A DNA stretch of 64,000 bases from Streptomyces novaecaesareae (GTDB lineage: Bacteria; Actinomycetota; Actinomycetes; Streptomycetales; Streptomycetaceae), in assembly GCF_000716875.1 (NCBI RefSeq), contig NZ_JNWQ01000021.1:1-64000 (forward strand), in the 5' to 3' direction. The position numbers were made by a program, and so were the translations under genes. The notes under the pieces are model-generated. The model made no database searches. It was not told where the DNA came from and was given only the letters and a program-made list of their open reading frames with translations. Shown in pieces: positions 19,067-27,908 of the stretch (within the stretch, counting starts at the first letter, position 1; every line of letters begins with the position of its first letter).

Positions 19067-20398
19067 TCAGGCGTCCGCCGCCGCTTCGCCGAGCAACTCG
19101 GCCCACATCGCGGGGAAGTCCGGCAGGGTCTTGGCGGTGGTGGCGACGTTCTCCACCTCGACGCCGGGCACGGCCAGGCCGAGCACCGCGGCGGCGGTGG
19201 CCAGGCGGTGGTCCTCGTAGGTGTGGAAGACGCCCCCGTGCAGCGGGCGCGGGCGGATCCGCAGGCCGTCCTCGGTCTCGGTGACGTCGCCGCCGAGGTC
19301 GTTGATCTCCTTGGCGAGCGCGGCGAGCCGGTCGGTCTCGTGCAGGCGCAGGTGGGCGATGCCGTACAGGTGGGACTCGGAGTCGGCGAGCGCGGCGACG
19401 GCCGCGATCACCGGGGTGAGCTCGCCGACGTCGTGCAGGTCGGCCTCGATGCCGTGGATCCGGCCGGTGCCGGTGAACTGCAGGCCCTCGTCGGTGAACT
19501 CGCAGGCGCCGCCCATCCGGGTGTAGATCTCGCGCAGCTGGTCGCCGGGCTGGGAGGTGTGCTTGGGCCAGTCCCGGACGGTGACGCGGCCGCCGGTGAC
19601 CAGGGCGGCCGCGAAGAACGGCGCGGCGTTGGACAGGTCCGGCTCGACCACCAGGTCGCGGCCGATCAGGGCGCCGGGGGTGACCCGCCAGACGTCCTTC
19701 TCGCCGCCGTCCTCGGGGGCGTCGACCTGGGCCCCGGCCAGGCGCAGCATCTCGACGGTCATCCGGATGTGCGGCAGCGACGGCACCGGGCCGCCCACGT
19801 GCCGGACCTCGATGCCGTGGTTGTAGCGGGCGCCGGAGAGCAGCAGCGCGGAGACGAACTGGGACGAGGAGGAGGCGTCCAGCTCCACCGGGCCGCCGTC
19901 GAGCGAGCCGGTGCCGTGGACGGTGAGCGGGAAGGCGCCGCGGCCGCCGTCGTCGATGCGGGCGCCGAGCGCGCGCAGGGCGTTGATCACGCCGTGCTGG
20001 GGGCGCTCGTAGCAGCGCGGGTCGCCGTCGAAGTGCACCGGGCCGTCGGCGAGGACGGCGAGCGGGGGCAGGAAGCGCATGACCGTGCCGGCGTTGCCGA
20101 CGTCGACCGAGGCGGGGCCGAGCAGCGCGGGGGCGGGGATGACCCGCCAGGCCTCGCCGCCGCCGGTGCCGCCGGCGTCGTTGTTGACCTTCTCCTCGAT
20201 GGTGACCCCGAGGGCGCGCAGGCCGTCGGCCATCAGCTGGGAGTCGCGGCTGCGCAGCGGGCGGCGCACCCAGCCGGGCTTCTCGGCCAGTGCCGCCAGC
20301 ACCAGGGCCCGGTTGGTGACCGACTTGGAGCCGGGGATGGTGACGGTGGCGTCGACGGGGCTGGTCGCGACGGGGGCGGGCCACAGGGTCTCGGTCAT
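19067..20398 (-). CDS. aroA: 3-phosphoshikimate 1-carboxyvinyltransferase (EPSP synthase)
   Basis: The 443-aa enzyme has the N-terminal signature GSKSVTNRALVLAALA, the domain-two motif GNAGTVMRFL and the late LRLHETDRLAALAKE. It transfers enolpyruvate from PEP to shikimate-3-phosphate in aromatic amino acid synthesis. It is followed by rsgA and preceded by the M50 peptidase gene on the same strand. Confidence 0.96.
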   Translation of the reverse strand: MTETLWPAPVATSPVDATVTIPGSKSVTNRALVLAALAEKPGWVRRPLRSRDSQLMADGLRALGVTIEEKVNNDAGGTGGGEAWRVIPAPALLGPASVDVGNAGTVMRFLPPLAVLADGPVHFDGDPRCYERPQHGVINALRALGARIDDGGRGAFPLTVHGTGSLDGGPVELDASSSSQFVSALLLSGARYNHGIEVRHVGGPVPSLPHIRMTVEMLRLAGAQVDAPEDGGEKDVWRVTPGALIGRDLVVEPDLSNAAPFFAAALVTGGRVTVRDWPKHTSQPGDQLREIYTRMGGACEFTDEGLQFTGTGRIHGIEADLHDVGELTPVIAAVAALADSESHLYGIAHLRLHETDRLAALAKEINDLGGDVTETEDGLRIRPRPLHGGVFHTYEDHRLATAAAVLGLAVPGVEVENVATTAKTLPDFPAMWAELLGEAAADA

Positions 20399-20529
20399 GT
20401 GGCAAGTCTAGGGGCCGTACCAGAACCGTTCCTGCGCCGGTTGGGCGGCGGGCCCGGGGCGGTTCGGTGCGGGGGTTGCGGCGGTTCGGTGCCGGGGTCG
20501 TGGGCGGGCCGGTGCGGGGCGGGCGGTGC

Positions 20530-21255
20530 TCAGTGCAGGGGCTGGAGCAGCCAGTCGGCGCCGAGGGCGAGGCAGGCGAGGGCGGTGAGCAGGAAGACGG
20601 TGACCCAGGCGAGGGCGGGGACGTGGGTGAGCCGGGCGAGCTGGTCGGCGTCGGAGTCGCGGGCCCAGCCGATGCGGCGCTGGTGCTGGAGCTCCAGGAC
20701 GGGCCGGACGGCGCCGAACAGCAGGAACCAGCAGCCGAGGTAGGCGAAGCCGGCCTGGACCTGGGCGCTGCCGAACCAGGAGACCAGGAAGAAGGCGCCG
20801 CCGGCGACCAGGACGGTGAAGAGGCCGAAGGCGTTGCGGATGCGCAGGAGCAGGGCGAGCAGCAGGACGATCGCCAGCCACAGCAGCAGGGTGATCCGGT
20901 CGGCGGCGAGCAGGGCGGCGCAGCCGAGGCCGAGCAGGGCGGGGGCGGTGTAGCCGGCGGCGGCGGTGAGGACCATGCCGGGGCCGGTGGGGCGGCCGTA
21001 GGAGAGGGTGAGTCCGGAGGTGTCGGAGTGCAGCCGGATGCCGGCCAGCTTGCGGCCGGTGACCAGGGCGATCAGGCCGTGGCCGCCCTCGTGGGCGATG
21101 GTGACGGCGTTGCGGGCGACGTGCCACAGCGGGCGGGCGAGGACGGTGAGCAGGGCGGCGGCTCCGGTGGCCAGCACCAGCCAGCCGGGCGGGGCGGGCT
21201 GGGTGCCGGTGACCTCGCCCCACAGGGCGCTCAGGGTCTGATCGTCGGTGCTCAT
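20530..21255 (-). CDS. M50-type intramembrane metallopeptidase
   Basis: The 241-aa polytopic protein carries the zinc motif HEGGH within a membrane helix near residue 55, preceded by ARNAVTIA. Six or seven helices are predicted. It matches M50B-like peptidases of actinobacteria next to aroA. Substrate is unknown. Translation starts at ATG 21255. The 130 bases after its stop hold two imperfect copies of a 21-bp G-rich repeat (CGGTTCGGTGC core) and then the aroA start. It is divergent from the SRAP gene. Confidence 0.88.
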   Translation of the reverse strand: MSTDDQTLSALWGEVTGTQPAPPGWLVLATGAAALLTVLARPLWHVARNAVTIAHEGGHGLIALVTGRKLAGIRLHSDTSGLTLSYGRPTGPGMVLTAAAGYTAPALLGLGCAALLAADRITLLLWLAIVLLLALLLRIRNAFGLFTVLVAGGAFFLVSWFGSAQVQAGFAYLGCWFLLFGAVRPVLELQHQRRIGWARDSDADQLARLTHVPALAWVTVFLLTALACLALGADWLLQPLH

Positions 21256-21393
21256 GCGGTCTTCCCCGCCTCCGTTCGCTGCGTTGGGCCGTTCGGGGCA
21301 GCCTCCCATGCGGGGACGGGCGGGCGGGAGCGGGCGGTTCTGGTCCTGGCGTGAACAAGTGATGAGGACGGGCGCCATGGCAAGCTGGCCCGC

Positions 21394-22146
21394 ATGTGCG
21401 GTCGGTTCGCAGCCAGCAGCAAGCCCGAGTCCATCGTCGAGCTGTTCGACGTCGAGCAGTGGGATCCCGAGGAGACCCTGGACCCGAACTGGAACGTCGC
21501 GCCGACCAACAGCGCCTTCGTGGTGCTGGAGCGGATGGGCAGGGAGCAGCCCCGGGCGGTGCGGCAGCTGCGGGTGCTGCGCTGGGGGCTGGTGCCGCAG
21601 TGGTCGAACTCCGCCGAGACGGCCGTGAAGATGATCAACGCCCGGTCGGACACGGTGCACGAGAAGCCCTCGTACCGGCAGGCCTTCGCCGCGCGCCGGT
21701 GCGTCCTGCCGGTGGACGGCTACTACGAGTGGCAGACGGTGCCGGGCGAGCGGGGCAAGGCGCGCAAGAAGCCGTTCTTCGTCTCCCGGGCGGACGGCAC
21801 CCCGCTGGCGCTGGCCGGGCTGTACGAGTTCTGGCGCAACCGGGCGGTGCCGCCCGGGCACCTGGAGGCGTGGCTGGTGACCTTCACGATCGTCACCACG
21901 GACGCCGAGGAGGCGCTGGCGCCGATCCACGAGCGGATGCCGCTGTTCCTCGACCCGGAGTCCTGGGACGAGTGGCTGGACCCCCGGCTGACCGACCCGG
22001 ACGAGCTGCGCCGGCTGCTGATACCGCCGCCGCCCGGCGCGCTGCTGGCCACCCCGGTGTCGCCGGCGGTCGGCAGCATCCGCAACAACGGCCCGGAGCT
22101 CAAGGAACCGTGGGCCGAGGCCGAGTACGAGACCACCCTGTTCTGA
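21394..22146 (+). CDS. SRAP-domain abasic-site protein (YedK/HMCES family)
   Basis: The 250-aa protein begins M-C-G-R-F. Cysteine 2 becomes the catalytic N-terminus after removal of methionine. The other family residues are visible: NWNVAPTN, NARSDTV, GYYEW and the late HERMP histidine. SRAP proteins crosslink to abasic sites in single-stranded DNA. No SOS box was identified before it. Confidence 0.94.
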   Translation: MCGRFAASSKPESIVELFDVEQWDPEETLDPNWNVAPTNSAFVVLERMGREQPRAVRQLRVLRWGLVPQWSNSAETAVKMINARSDTVHEKPSYRQAFAARRCVLPVDGYYEWQTVPGERGKARKKPFFVSRADGTPLALAGLYEFWRNRAVPPGHLEAWLVTFTIVTTDAEEALAPIHERMPLFLDPESWDEWLDPRLTDPDELRRLLIPPPPGALLATPVSPAVGSIRNNGPELKEPWAEAEYETTLF

Positions 22147-22174
22147 CGTGCTGTGCAGGATTGGAGTAGCGGAG

Positions 22175-22810
22175 ATGACCACCGAAATCGTCCCCACCGA
22201 GGCCGGGGAGGCCAGGATCACCCACCACCGGGCGGCCGCGCCGAAGGCCGTCCTGGCGCTGGGGCACGGCGCCGGCGGCGGGATCGAGTCCCGGGACCTG
22301 GTGGCGCTGGCCGCGAGCCTGCCGGCGCGCGGGATCACCGTGGCGCTGGTCGAACAGCCCTGGCGGGTGGCGGGGAAGAAGCTGGGCCCGGCGCCGAAGA
22401 CGCTGGACCTCGGCTGGCGGCCGGTCGCCGAGCACCTGGCCGGGCAGGGGCTGCCGCTGGTGGTGGGCGGGCGCAGCGCCGGGGCGCGGGTGGCCTGCCG
22501 GACGGGGGCGGACACCGGGGCGGTGGGGGTGGTGGCGCTGGCGTTCCCGCTGCACCCGCCGGGCAAGCCGGAGAAGAGCCGGGCGCAGGAGGTGCTGGAC
22601 TCGGGGCTGCCGACGCTGGTGGTGCAGAGCGTGGCGGACCCGTTCGGCGGGCCCGGGGAGTTCCCGGAGCTGCCGGCGGGGCACGAGCTGGTGGCGGTGC
22701 CGTACGGCAGCCACGGCTTCGAGGTGCCCAAGCGGGCGCCGATGGGGCAGGACGAGGTGCTGGACCTGATCTGCGCGGCGGTGGGGGACTGGGTGCTGCG
22801 GCTGCTGTGA
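22175..22810 (+). CDS. Alpha/beta hydrolase (dienelactone hydrolase-like)
   Basis: The 211-aa protein has the oxyanion segment LGHGAGGG (about 30-37), nucleophile elbow GGRSAGARVA and a late YGSHGFEVP histidine. This is the small KANL3/Tex30-like hydrolase group. Substrate is unknown. ATG 22175 follows GGAG; the longer frame has no ribosome site. It starts 28 bases after the SRAP stop, so the two may be cotranscribed. A tandem repeat begins directly at its stop codon. Confidence 0.85.
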   Translation: MTTEIVPTEAGEARITHHRAAAPKAVLALGHGAGGGIESRDLVALAASLPARGITVALVEQPWRVAGKKLGPAPKTLDLGWRPVAEHLAGQGLPLVVGGRSAGARVACRTGADTGAVGVVALAFPLHPPGKPEKSRAQEVLDSGLPTLVVQSVADPFGGPGEFPELPAGHELVAVPYGSHGFEVPKRAPMGQDEVLDLICAAVGDWVLRLL

Positions 22811-22888
22811 GCGGGTGCGGTGAGCCGGTGCCGTGAACGGGTGCGGTGAGCGGGTGCGGTGAGCCGGTGCCGTGAACGGGTGCGGTGA
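22811..22888. repeat. 13-bp tandem repeat directly after a stop codon
   Basis: Six units of GCGGGTGCGGTGA type, with a higher order of three units (39 bp repeated twice). Every unit ends in TGA, copying the terminal TGA of the hydrolase gene. Confidence 0.92.
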
Positions 22889-22906
22889 GCGGGGTGTTGC
22901 GGCTCG

Positions 22907-22924
22907 CTCACTCGTGCGAGTGAA
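22907..22924. promoter_or_regulatory. Palindrome upstream of sigR promoter
   Basis: CTCACTCG-TG-CGAGTGA is symmetric over 16 bp and lies 16 bases upstream of the sigma-R -35 element. The same palindrome recurs at 24483-24500, on the other side of sigR-rsrA. The binding protein is unknown. Confidence 0.6.
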
Positions 22925-22939
22925 GGGTGCCCGGGGGCG

Positions 22940-22965
22940 GGAATGCGGGCGGGGCCGGAGTGGTT
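22940..22965 (+). promoter_or_regulatory. Sigma-R autoregulatory promoter
   Basis: GGAAT (22940-22944) and GTT (22963-22965) are separated by exactly 18 bases, the consensus for sigma-R in Streptomyces. It lies upstream of the long-form start of sigR and is the counterpart of sigRp2. Confidence 0.85.
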
Positions 22966-23007
22966 GTCGTGTCCGTCAGTACGAGTCACCGGTGAGAGGC
23001 AGGGCAG

Positions 23008-23913
23008 ATGGGTTCGATCGCGTGCCCGGAGCGGCCTGAGGAGCGCGAGGCCGCCACGGCGTTCGCCCCCTCCTGGCCCGAGTGGTTCGACGCGGGCGAG
23101 AAGCCCGTCAGCCCGATATCCTCCATTTCTGGGCGGCCCGCCGTGGGCCGTGCCCGGTATGCCGAGGAGGTGGGTCCGGTCGTCGGGACCGAGCACGAGG
23201 CCGAGTCGGGCCATGGCCCGGACGAGGTCCGGCCTGCGGGCGAGGCGCTCACCGGTGAGGAGCTGGCCGAGGCGATCGGTGAGGACACCTACCGGGTGTC
23301 GTCGGAGGAGAGCGAGGAGGCCCGGCGGGAGCGCTTCGAGCGTGACGCCCTGGGCTACCTGGATCCGATGTACTCGGCCGCGCTGCGTATGACGCGCAAC
23401 CCGGCCGATGCGGAGGACCTGCTCCAGGAGGCGTTCGCCAAGGCGTACGCGTCCTTCCACCAGTTCCGTGAGGGCACGAACCTCAAGGCCTGGCTGTACC
23501 GCATCCTCACCAACACGTTCATCAACTCGTACCGCAAGAAGCAGCGGGAGCCCCAGCGCACCGCGGCGGAGGAGATCGAGGACTGGCAGCTGGCCAGGGC
23601 CGAGTCGCACATGTCGACCGGACTGCGTTCGGCCGAGACCCAGGCGCTCGACCACCTCCCCGACAGCGATGTGAAGGACGCGCTCCAGGCCATCCCGGAG
23701 GAATTCCGGATCGCCGTCTATCTCGCGGACGTAGAAGGCTTTGCGTACAAGGAGATCGCGGACATCATGGGTACTCCCATCGGTACGGTGATGTCCCGAC
23801 TGCACCGTGGCCGCCGTCAACTGCGCGGCATGCTGGAGGATTACGCCCGTGAGCGCGGGCTCGTCCCGGCCGGCAGCGGGGCAGGGCAGGAAGCGAAGGG
23901 CTCGGGCTCATGA
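23008..23913 (+). CDS. sigR: Thiol-stress sigma factor SigR, with long form
   Basis: From ATG 23008 the product is 301 aa. An in-frame GTG at 23170 begins a 247-aa form. The extra 54 residues match the roughly 55-residue extension of the unstable sigma-R-prime isoform of S. coelicolor. Region 2 ([20 protein letters not shown]) and region 4 ([20 protein letters not shown]) of an ECF sigma factor are intact. It directs thioredoxin, mycothiol and related genes when thiols are oxidised. The stop overlaps the rsrA start (ATGA). Confidence 0.95.
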   Translation: MGSIACPERPEEREAATAFAPSWPEWFDAGEKPVSPISSISGRPAVGRARYAEEVGPVVGTEHEAESGHGPDEVRPAGEALTGEELAEAIGEDTYRVSSEESEEARRERFERDALGYLDPMYSAALRMTRNPADAEDLLQEAFAKAYASFHQFREGTNLKAWLYRILTNTFINSYRKKQREPQRTAAEEIEDWQLARAESHMSTGLRSAETQALDHLPDSDVKDALQAIPEEFRIAVYLADVEGFAYKEIADIMGTPIGTVMSRLHRGRRQLRGMLEDYARERGLVPAGSGAGQEAKGSGS

Positions 23914-24323
23914 GCTGCGGCGATCCGCACGACACCGAGTGTGGCGAGGTCCTCGACCACCTCTATGAATTCCTCGACAACGAGATGGCCGAGGGCGACT
24001 GCGCCAAGCTGCGCGTGCACTTCGAGGAGTGCTCGCCCTGCCTGAAGCAGTACGGGCTGGAGCAGGCGATCAAGGCGCTGATCAAGCGCTCCTGCGGGTG
24101 CGACGACACCCCGGCCGACCTGCGCAGCAAGGTGCTGGCCAGGATCGACTCGATCCGGTCCGGGCAGCGTTCGGGCGATCCGGTGGTGGTCGCGGTGGAG
24201 ACCACCGTCGAGCTGCACGCCGAATCCGCCCGGCCGGCGCCGAAGCCGGCGAAGGGCGGGGCGGCGGAGCAGCCGGCCGGGCGCCCCGGCGCGCCGGTCG
24301 AGGCCGGCGCCCCGGCGGAGTGA
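23910..24323 (+). CDS. rsrA: Redox-sensing anti-sigma factor RsrA
   Basis: The 137-aa protein is a zinc anti-sigma (ZAS) factor with H37-x3-C41-x2-C44 and further cysteines at 3, 11, 31, 62 and 64. Disulfide formation releases zinc and SigR. It is longer than the roughly 105-aa S. coelicolor protein because of an alanine/proline-rich C-terminal tail from about 100. It is translationally coupled to sigR. A tandem repeat begins soon after the stop. Confidence 0.94.
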   Translation: MSCGDPHDTECGEVLDHLYEFLDNEMAEGDCAKLRVHFEECSPCLKQYGLEQAIKALIKRSCGCDDTPADLRSKVLARIDSIRSGQRSGDPVVVAVETTVELHAESARPAPKPAKGGAAEQPAGRPGAPVEAGAPAE

Positions 24324-24331
24324 CCTGCCGA

Positions 24332-24421
24332 CCGGTCACGTGTCGGCCAGTCACGTGGCGGGCGGTCACGTGTCAGCCGGTCAGGTGTCGGGCGGCCGCT
24401 TGTCGGCCGGCCGGTTGAAGG
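24332..24421. repeat. 15-bp tandem repeat after rsrA
   Basis: Six degenerate units based on CCGGTCACGTGTCGG follow the rsrA stop by eight bases, then a terminator hairpin follows. The period is a multiple of three, so a reading frame stays open through it. Confidence 0.85.
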
Positions 24422-24426
24422 AGCCA

Positions 24427-24460
24427 AGCGGCCCCGGGGGCGTGCGCCCCCGGGGCCGCT
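24427..24460 (+). terminator. Terminator of the sigR-rsrA unit
   Basis: A 16-bp perfect stem (24427-24442 with 24445-24460) has only two unpaired loop bases in this drawing; in practice the top pairs open. It separates rsrA from the HD-GYP gene. Confidence 0.88.
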
Positions 24461-24474
24461 CCCGTTCTGCTCGC

Positions 24475-26127
24475 ATGCGCCCCTCACTCGTTCGAGTGAG
24501 TTGGCGGTGCGCCAACTGCGCCATTGCGCCATCATGCGTCCCCGCGCCCGGACGGCGGCCTATCCTCCTGACGGACACTCACCGCCGGTCCGCCCGGCGT
24601 GCTGAGGCAACACGGGGTCCGGACGGCGGGGAGGTCGAGATCGCTACCGACAGTGGAGGCGCGACCCTGCCGCCGGGGGCGGCGCGCTACCTGGTGGTCG
24701 TACCGGTGGCCGCGCTGTGCTGCCTGCTCCCGCTGCTGCCCGCCGCCCTCACCCCCGGGGTGCCGCACTGGCTCGGCGGGCCGGTGGACTGGCCCAAGGT
24801 CGGGCTGCTGGCCTTCCTGCACGGCTGCTGGGAGTCGCTGGCCCAGGGCCTGCCGACGCCCTGCCTGGTACTGGTGCGCCGGCTGCTGCGCCGCCCGGCA
24901 CTGCCCGATCGGACGCCCGCCCGGCCCGGGGTGAACGCCTTCTTTCCGGTGCTGTTCGCCGGAGTGCTGATGCTCCCCCCGGCCGCCGCCGCACTGGTCA
25001 CCGTCCCCGCCGCGGTGCTCGGCGGCCCGAACGGGCCCGGCTGCCGCCGGCGCCAGCTGTTCAACGGCGCCCAGCTCGCGCTGTGCGCCTTCGCCTCCTC
25101 GGTCGCCTTCCACCTGCTGCACGGCCCGCAACTGCTGCTGGGCTCCCGCTTCCCGGCCGCGCTACTGCCAGGCTTCGCCGCCGTCGCCGCGTTCTGCCTG
25201 GTCAACGGGGTCGTGGTGGGGTTCATGCTGGTGCTCAGCGAGGACCGCCGCGCCGGGGTGCTGCTGCGCGGGGCCTGCGCGGTGTGCGGGCTGCCGGTGC
25301 TGGTGCACGCGGCCGGCGGGCTGATGGTCGCGGTGCTCTGGCAGGGCCCGTACGGCGCGTTCGCGGCGCTGCTGGCGCTGCTGCCGCTGTCCATCTCCGC
25401 CTGGGTGTTCGCCCAGGGGCAGCGCGAGCGGGACGCCCACCAGGCCACCGTGCAGTCGCTGGTGCAGGCCGTGGAGATCAAGGACGCGTACACCCGCGGG
25501 CACAGCGAACGGGTCGGCCGGGCCTCGGTGCTGATCGCCACTCAGCTCGGCATGGAGGCCGAACGGCTGCGCACCCTGCGCTTCGCGGGGATCCTGCACG
25601 ACGTCGGCAAGCTCGGCGTGGCCACCGAGCTCCTGCGCAGAAACGGTCCCCTCACCGAGGCAGAGCGCCGGGCCGTGGAGATCCACCCGGTGTACGGGTA
25701 CGAGCTGGTGCGCGGGATCGACTTCCTCGGCGACGCGCACGCCGGGATCCTGCACCACCACGAGCGGATGGACGGCCGCGGCTACCCGAGCGGGCTGGCC
25801 GGCGCGCAGATCCCCGAGTTCGCCCGGATCATCTCCGTCGCCGACGCCTTCGACTCGATGACCTCCACCCGCTCCTACCGGCGCGGCCGCCCGGTCGCCG
25901 AGGCCGTGGCCGAGCTGGAGCGCTGCTCGGGCAGCCAGTTCGACCCGGCGATGGTCCGGGCCCTGATCGACGCGCTGGCCGTGCACGACTGGCCGCCGGT
26001 GGTGCACTCGGAGGACTGCATCCAGGCCGTCCCGGACATTCCGCTCGGCGTGCCCGAGCCGGCCCGGGCGGCGCCAGGCCGGGTGCCCGCCCGAGGCGGG
26101 AGCACCCCCGCGGCCGGGCCGTCGTGA
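24475..26127 (+). CDS. Membrane HD-GYP domain protein
   Basis: The product has about six apolar helices and then a C-terminal HD-GYP phosphodiesterase-type domain: AYTRGHSERV, ILHDVGKLGV, HHHERMDGRGYPSGLAG and ISVADAFDSM. HD-GYP proteins hydrolyse cyclic di-GMP, and all metal motifs are present. The start is uncertain. The ATG used here has no ribosome site, and no ATG/GTG/TTG follows closely before the first helix. GGGGAGG at 24626 precedes an ATC and GGAGG near 24654 a CTG, so a rare start around 24637-24667 is possible. It overlaps the next gene by GTGA. Confidence 0.82.
   Translation: MRPSLVRVSWRCANCAIAPSCVPAPGRRPILLTDTHRRSARRAEATRGPDGGEVEIATDSGGATLPPGAARYLVVVPVAALCCLLPLLPAALTPGVPHWLGGPVDWPKVGLLAFLHGCWESLAQGLPTPCLVLVRRLLRRPALPDRTPARPGVNAFFPVLFAGVLMLPPAAAALVTVPAAVLGGPNGPGCRRRQLFNGAQLALCAFASSVAFHLLHGPQLLLGSRFPAALLPGFAAVAAFCLVNGVVVGFMLVLSEDRRAGVLLRGACAVCGLPVLVHAAGGLMVAVLWQGPYGAFAALLALLPLSISAWVFAQGQRERDAHQATVQSLVQAVEIKDAYTRGHSERVGRASVLIATQLGMEAERLRTLRFAGILHDVGKLGVATELLRRNGPLTEAERRAVEIHPVYGYELVRGIDFLGDAHAGILHHHERMDGRGYPSGLAGAQIPEFARIISVADAFDSMTSTRSYRRGRPVAEAVAELERCSGSQFDPAMVRALIDALAVHDWPPVVHSEDCIQAVPDIPLGVPEPARAAPGRVPARGGSTPAAGPS
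24483..24500. promoter_or_regulatory. Palindrome upstream of HD-GYP gene
   Basis: CTCACTCG-TT-CGAGTGAG is a perfect 8+2+8 palindrome, the partner of the copy at 22907. Its position suggests the HD-GYP start lies downstream of it. Confidence 0.6.
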
Positions 26128-27557
26128 CGGCGCACCGGCGCACCGGCCGCGGGCGAGCCGACCGGGGGCGTGCCGGCCGGGGGCGTGCGGCCCCCGACCG
26201 TGCGGGGCACGGCCGTGCGGCGTGCGGGCGCACCGCCCGGACGGTGCACGTGGGGGCGGCCGCGCTGCTGGTGCTCGCGCTGGGCACGGTCGCGCTGCGC
26301 GGGGTCGCCGAGCCCAGGGTCGCGCTGGCGTTCACCGCGCTGATCGCGCTCGGCGAATGCGTCCGGATCACCCTTCCGGGGGATCGCGAGCAGGCCCCCA
26401 TCGGCGCGGCCGGCGCGCTGGCGTACGCCCTGCTCGGGCCGCTGCGCGGCGTGCCGACCGCGCACGGCACGCTCCAGGTGGTCGCGGTCACCGGGGCCGG
26501 ACTGCTGCTGGCCTGGCTGCCCGGCCTCGCCCTGCCGCACCGCCCCGACCGCCCGCACCGCCGCCCGCCCTGGGCCGACCCCGCCCGCCGGGGCAGCGCC
26601 GCCCGCCGGCTGCTCGCCGTCGGCTTCGCCGCCGCCGTCTTCCAGCCGCTCTACAACGGCGGCCTGGTCGACCGGTTCTCACCCGAAGGCCCGGCCTACG
26701 GGGCGTTCCTGACCGCCGTCGCCGCACTGGCCGCGCTCTGCGACGCGACCCTGGCGGCGCTGCTGCGGTGCGACTGGGCCGGCCGCCCGGACGCCGGCCC
26801 TCCAGACCCGGACGGCGGGCCGCGGTTCCCGGCGGCGCTGGAGGACGAACTGCGCTCGCTGTTCGGCATCGGCTCGGCGATCGTCGCCACCGGGATGCTG
26901 GTCAGCCTCGCGGCCGGCGAGGTCGGGCTGTGGGCGCTGCCGCTGTTCTGCACCCCGCTGCTGCTCGCCCAGGTGTCCTTCCGGCGGGCCGCCGCGGTGC
27001 GGGCCACCACCGGGCAGACCATCGCCAGCCTCGCCCGCGCCACCGAGGTGGCCGGCTACACCCCGCACGGGCACGCGCGCCGGGTCGCGGACACGGCGTG
27101 CGCGCTCGGGCGCGAGCTGGGCCTGGGCACCCGCGAGCTCGCCCTGCTGGAGTACGCCGCGCTGATGCACGACGTCGGCCAGCTGTCCCTGGTCGAACCC
27201 GTCCCGGACGGCGCCACCGCGCTGTTGCCCTGCGCCGAGCAGCAGCGGATCGCCCGCCTCGGCAGCGAGGTGATCAGCCGCACCGGGGTGCCCCGGCAGG
27301 TCGCCGAGCAGGTCGCCCGGCTGGCCGACCCCTTCCCCGGGCCGGTCGGCGGCGACGGCCCGGTGCCGCTCGCGGCCCGGATCATCCGGGTCGCCAACGC
27401 CCACGACGACCTGCTCACGGCCGCCCGCGGCCGGGGCGTCGGCGAGGCCGTGGGGCGGCTGCAGGCGCTGGAGGTGCTGCGGCTGGGCCGCGGCCGGGTC
27501 TACGACGCACGAGTGGTGGACGCCCTGGCCAGGGTCGGCGGACAGGCCCGGGGCTGA
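26124..27557 (+). CDS. Membrane HD-domain protein, GYP motif absent
   Basis: Start GTG 26124 overlaps the preceding TGA (GTGA). The 477-aa product begins with about 35 arginine/glycine-rich residues from a repetitive DNA stretch. Membrane helices follow (about 36-270), then an HD domain with HGHARRVADTACALG and LMHDVGQLSL. The GYP half seen in the upstream gene is missing and the later histidines are replaced. It may be a degenerate paralogue regulating its neighbour. Coupled translation suggests a shared role. Confidence 0.78.
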   Translation: MTAHRRTGRGRADRGRAGRGRAAPDRAGHGRAACGRTARTVHVGAAALLVLALGTVALRGVAEPRVALAFTALIALGECVRITLPGDREQAPIGAAGALAYALLGPLRGVPTAHGTLQVVAVTGAGLLLAWLPGLALPHRPDRPHRRPPWADPARRGSAARRLLAVGFAAAVFQPLYNGGLVDRFSPEGPAYGAFLTAVAALAALCDATLAALLRCDWAGRPDAGPPDPDGGPRFPAALEDELRSLFGIGSAIVATGMLVSLAAGEVGLWALPLFCTPLLLAQVSFRRAAAVRATTGQTIASLARATEVAGYTPHGHARRVADTACALGRELGLGTRELALLEYAALMHDVGQLSLVEPVPDGATALLPCAEQQRIARLGSEVISRTGVPRQVAEQVARLADPFPGPVGGDGPVPLAARIIRVANAHDDLLTAARGRGVGEAVGRLQALEVLRLGRGRVYDARVVDALARVGGQARG

Positions 27558-27908
27558 GCTCGCGGGGGCTCGGCGGCGGGGCCTGCCGGGCGAGGTTGCG
27601 GGCCTTCGGGCGGGCCGGGCGGCCGCGGCCCAGGGCCCCCGGGCGGTGCCGCGCGGTGCCCGTGTGGCCCTCGGGCGGGGCCGGAACCCGGCTCCGCGAC
27701 GCCAGGGGTTGAGAGGGCGCCATCGGACGGGCAGGCTGGGGAGGGGCGGGCCCCAACCTCGGCGGTGGGGAGCGCGGGCGGGGGCGGGCGTGGTTGGATG
27801 CGGTCGTAGCGTGGAACACCGACCCGGGGCACCGGGCTTCGTACCCCTCCGAGGCGGTACGGGCACGGTGGCACGGGACTTGAGCGGACGACGACGGCAG
27901 GGACGAAC
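27558..27908. other. Intergenic region, no gene seen
   Basis: Very GC-rich, with no convincing coding frame, hairpin with T-run or clear promoter. It should contain the promoter of the TPR gene at 27909. Confidence 0.5.

Noticed and set aside
24340..24474. Upstream GTG start for the HD-GYP gene
   Set aside because: It lies inside the 15-bp repeat and before the rsrA terminator, so it would need translation through both.
24483..24500. Palindromes at 22907 and 24483 as BldD sites
   Set aside because: Half-sites fit TNACNC and GNGTNA, but four bases separate them instead of one, so the match to the BldD consensus fails.
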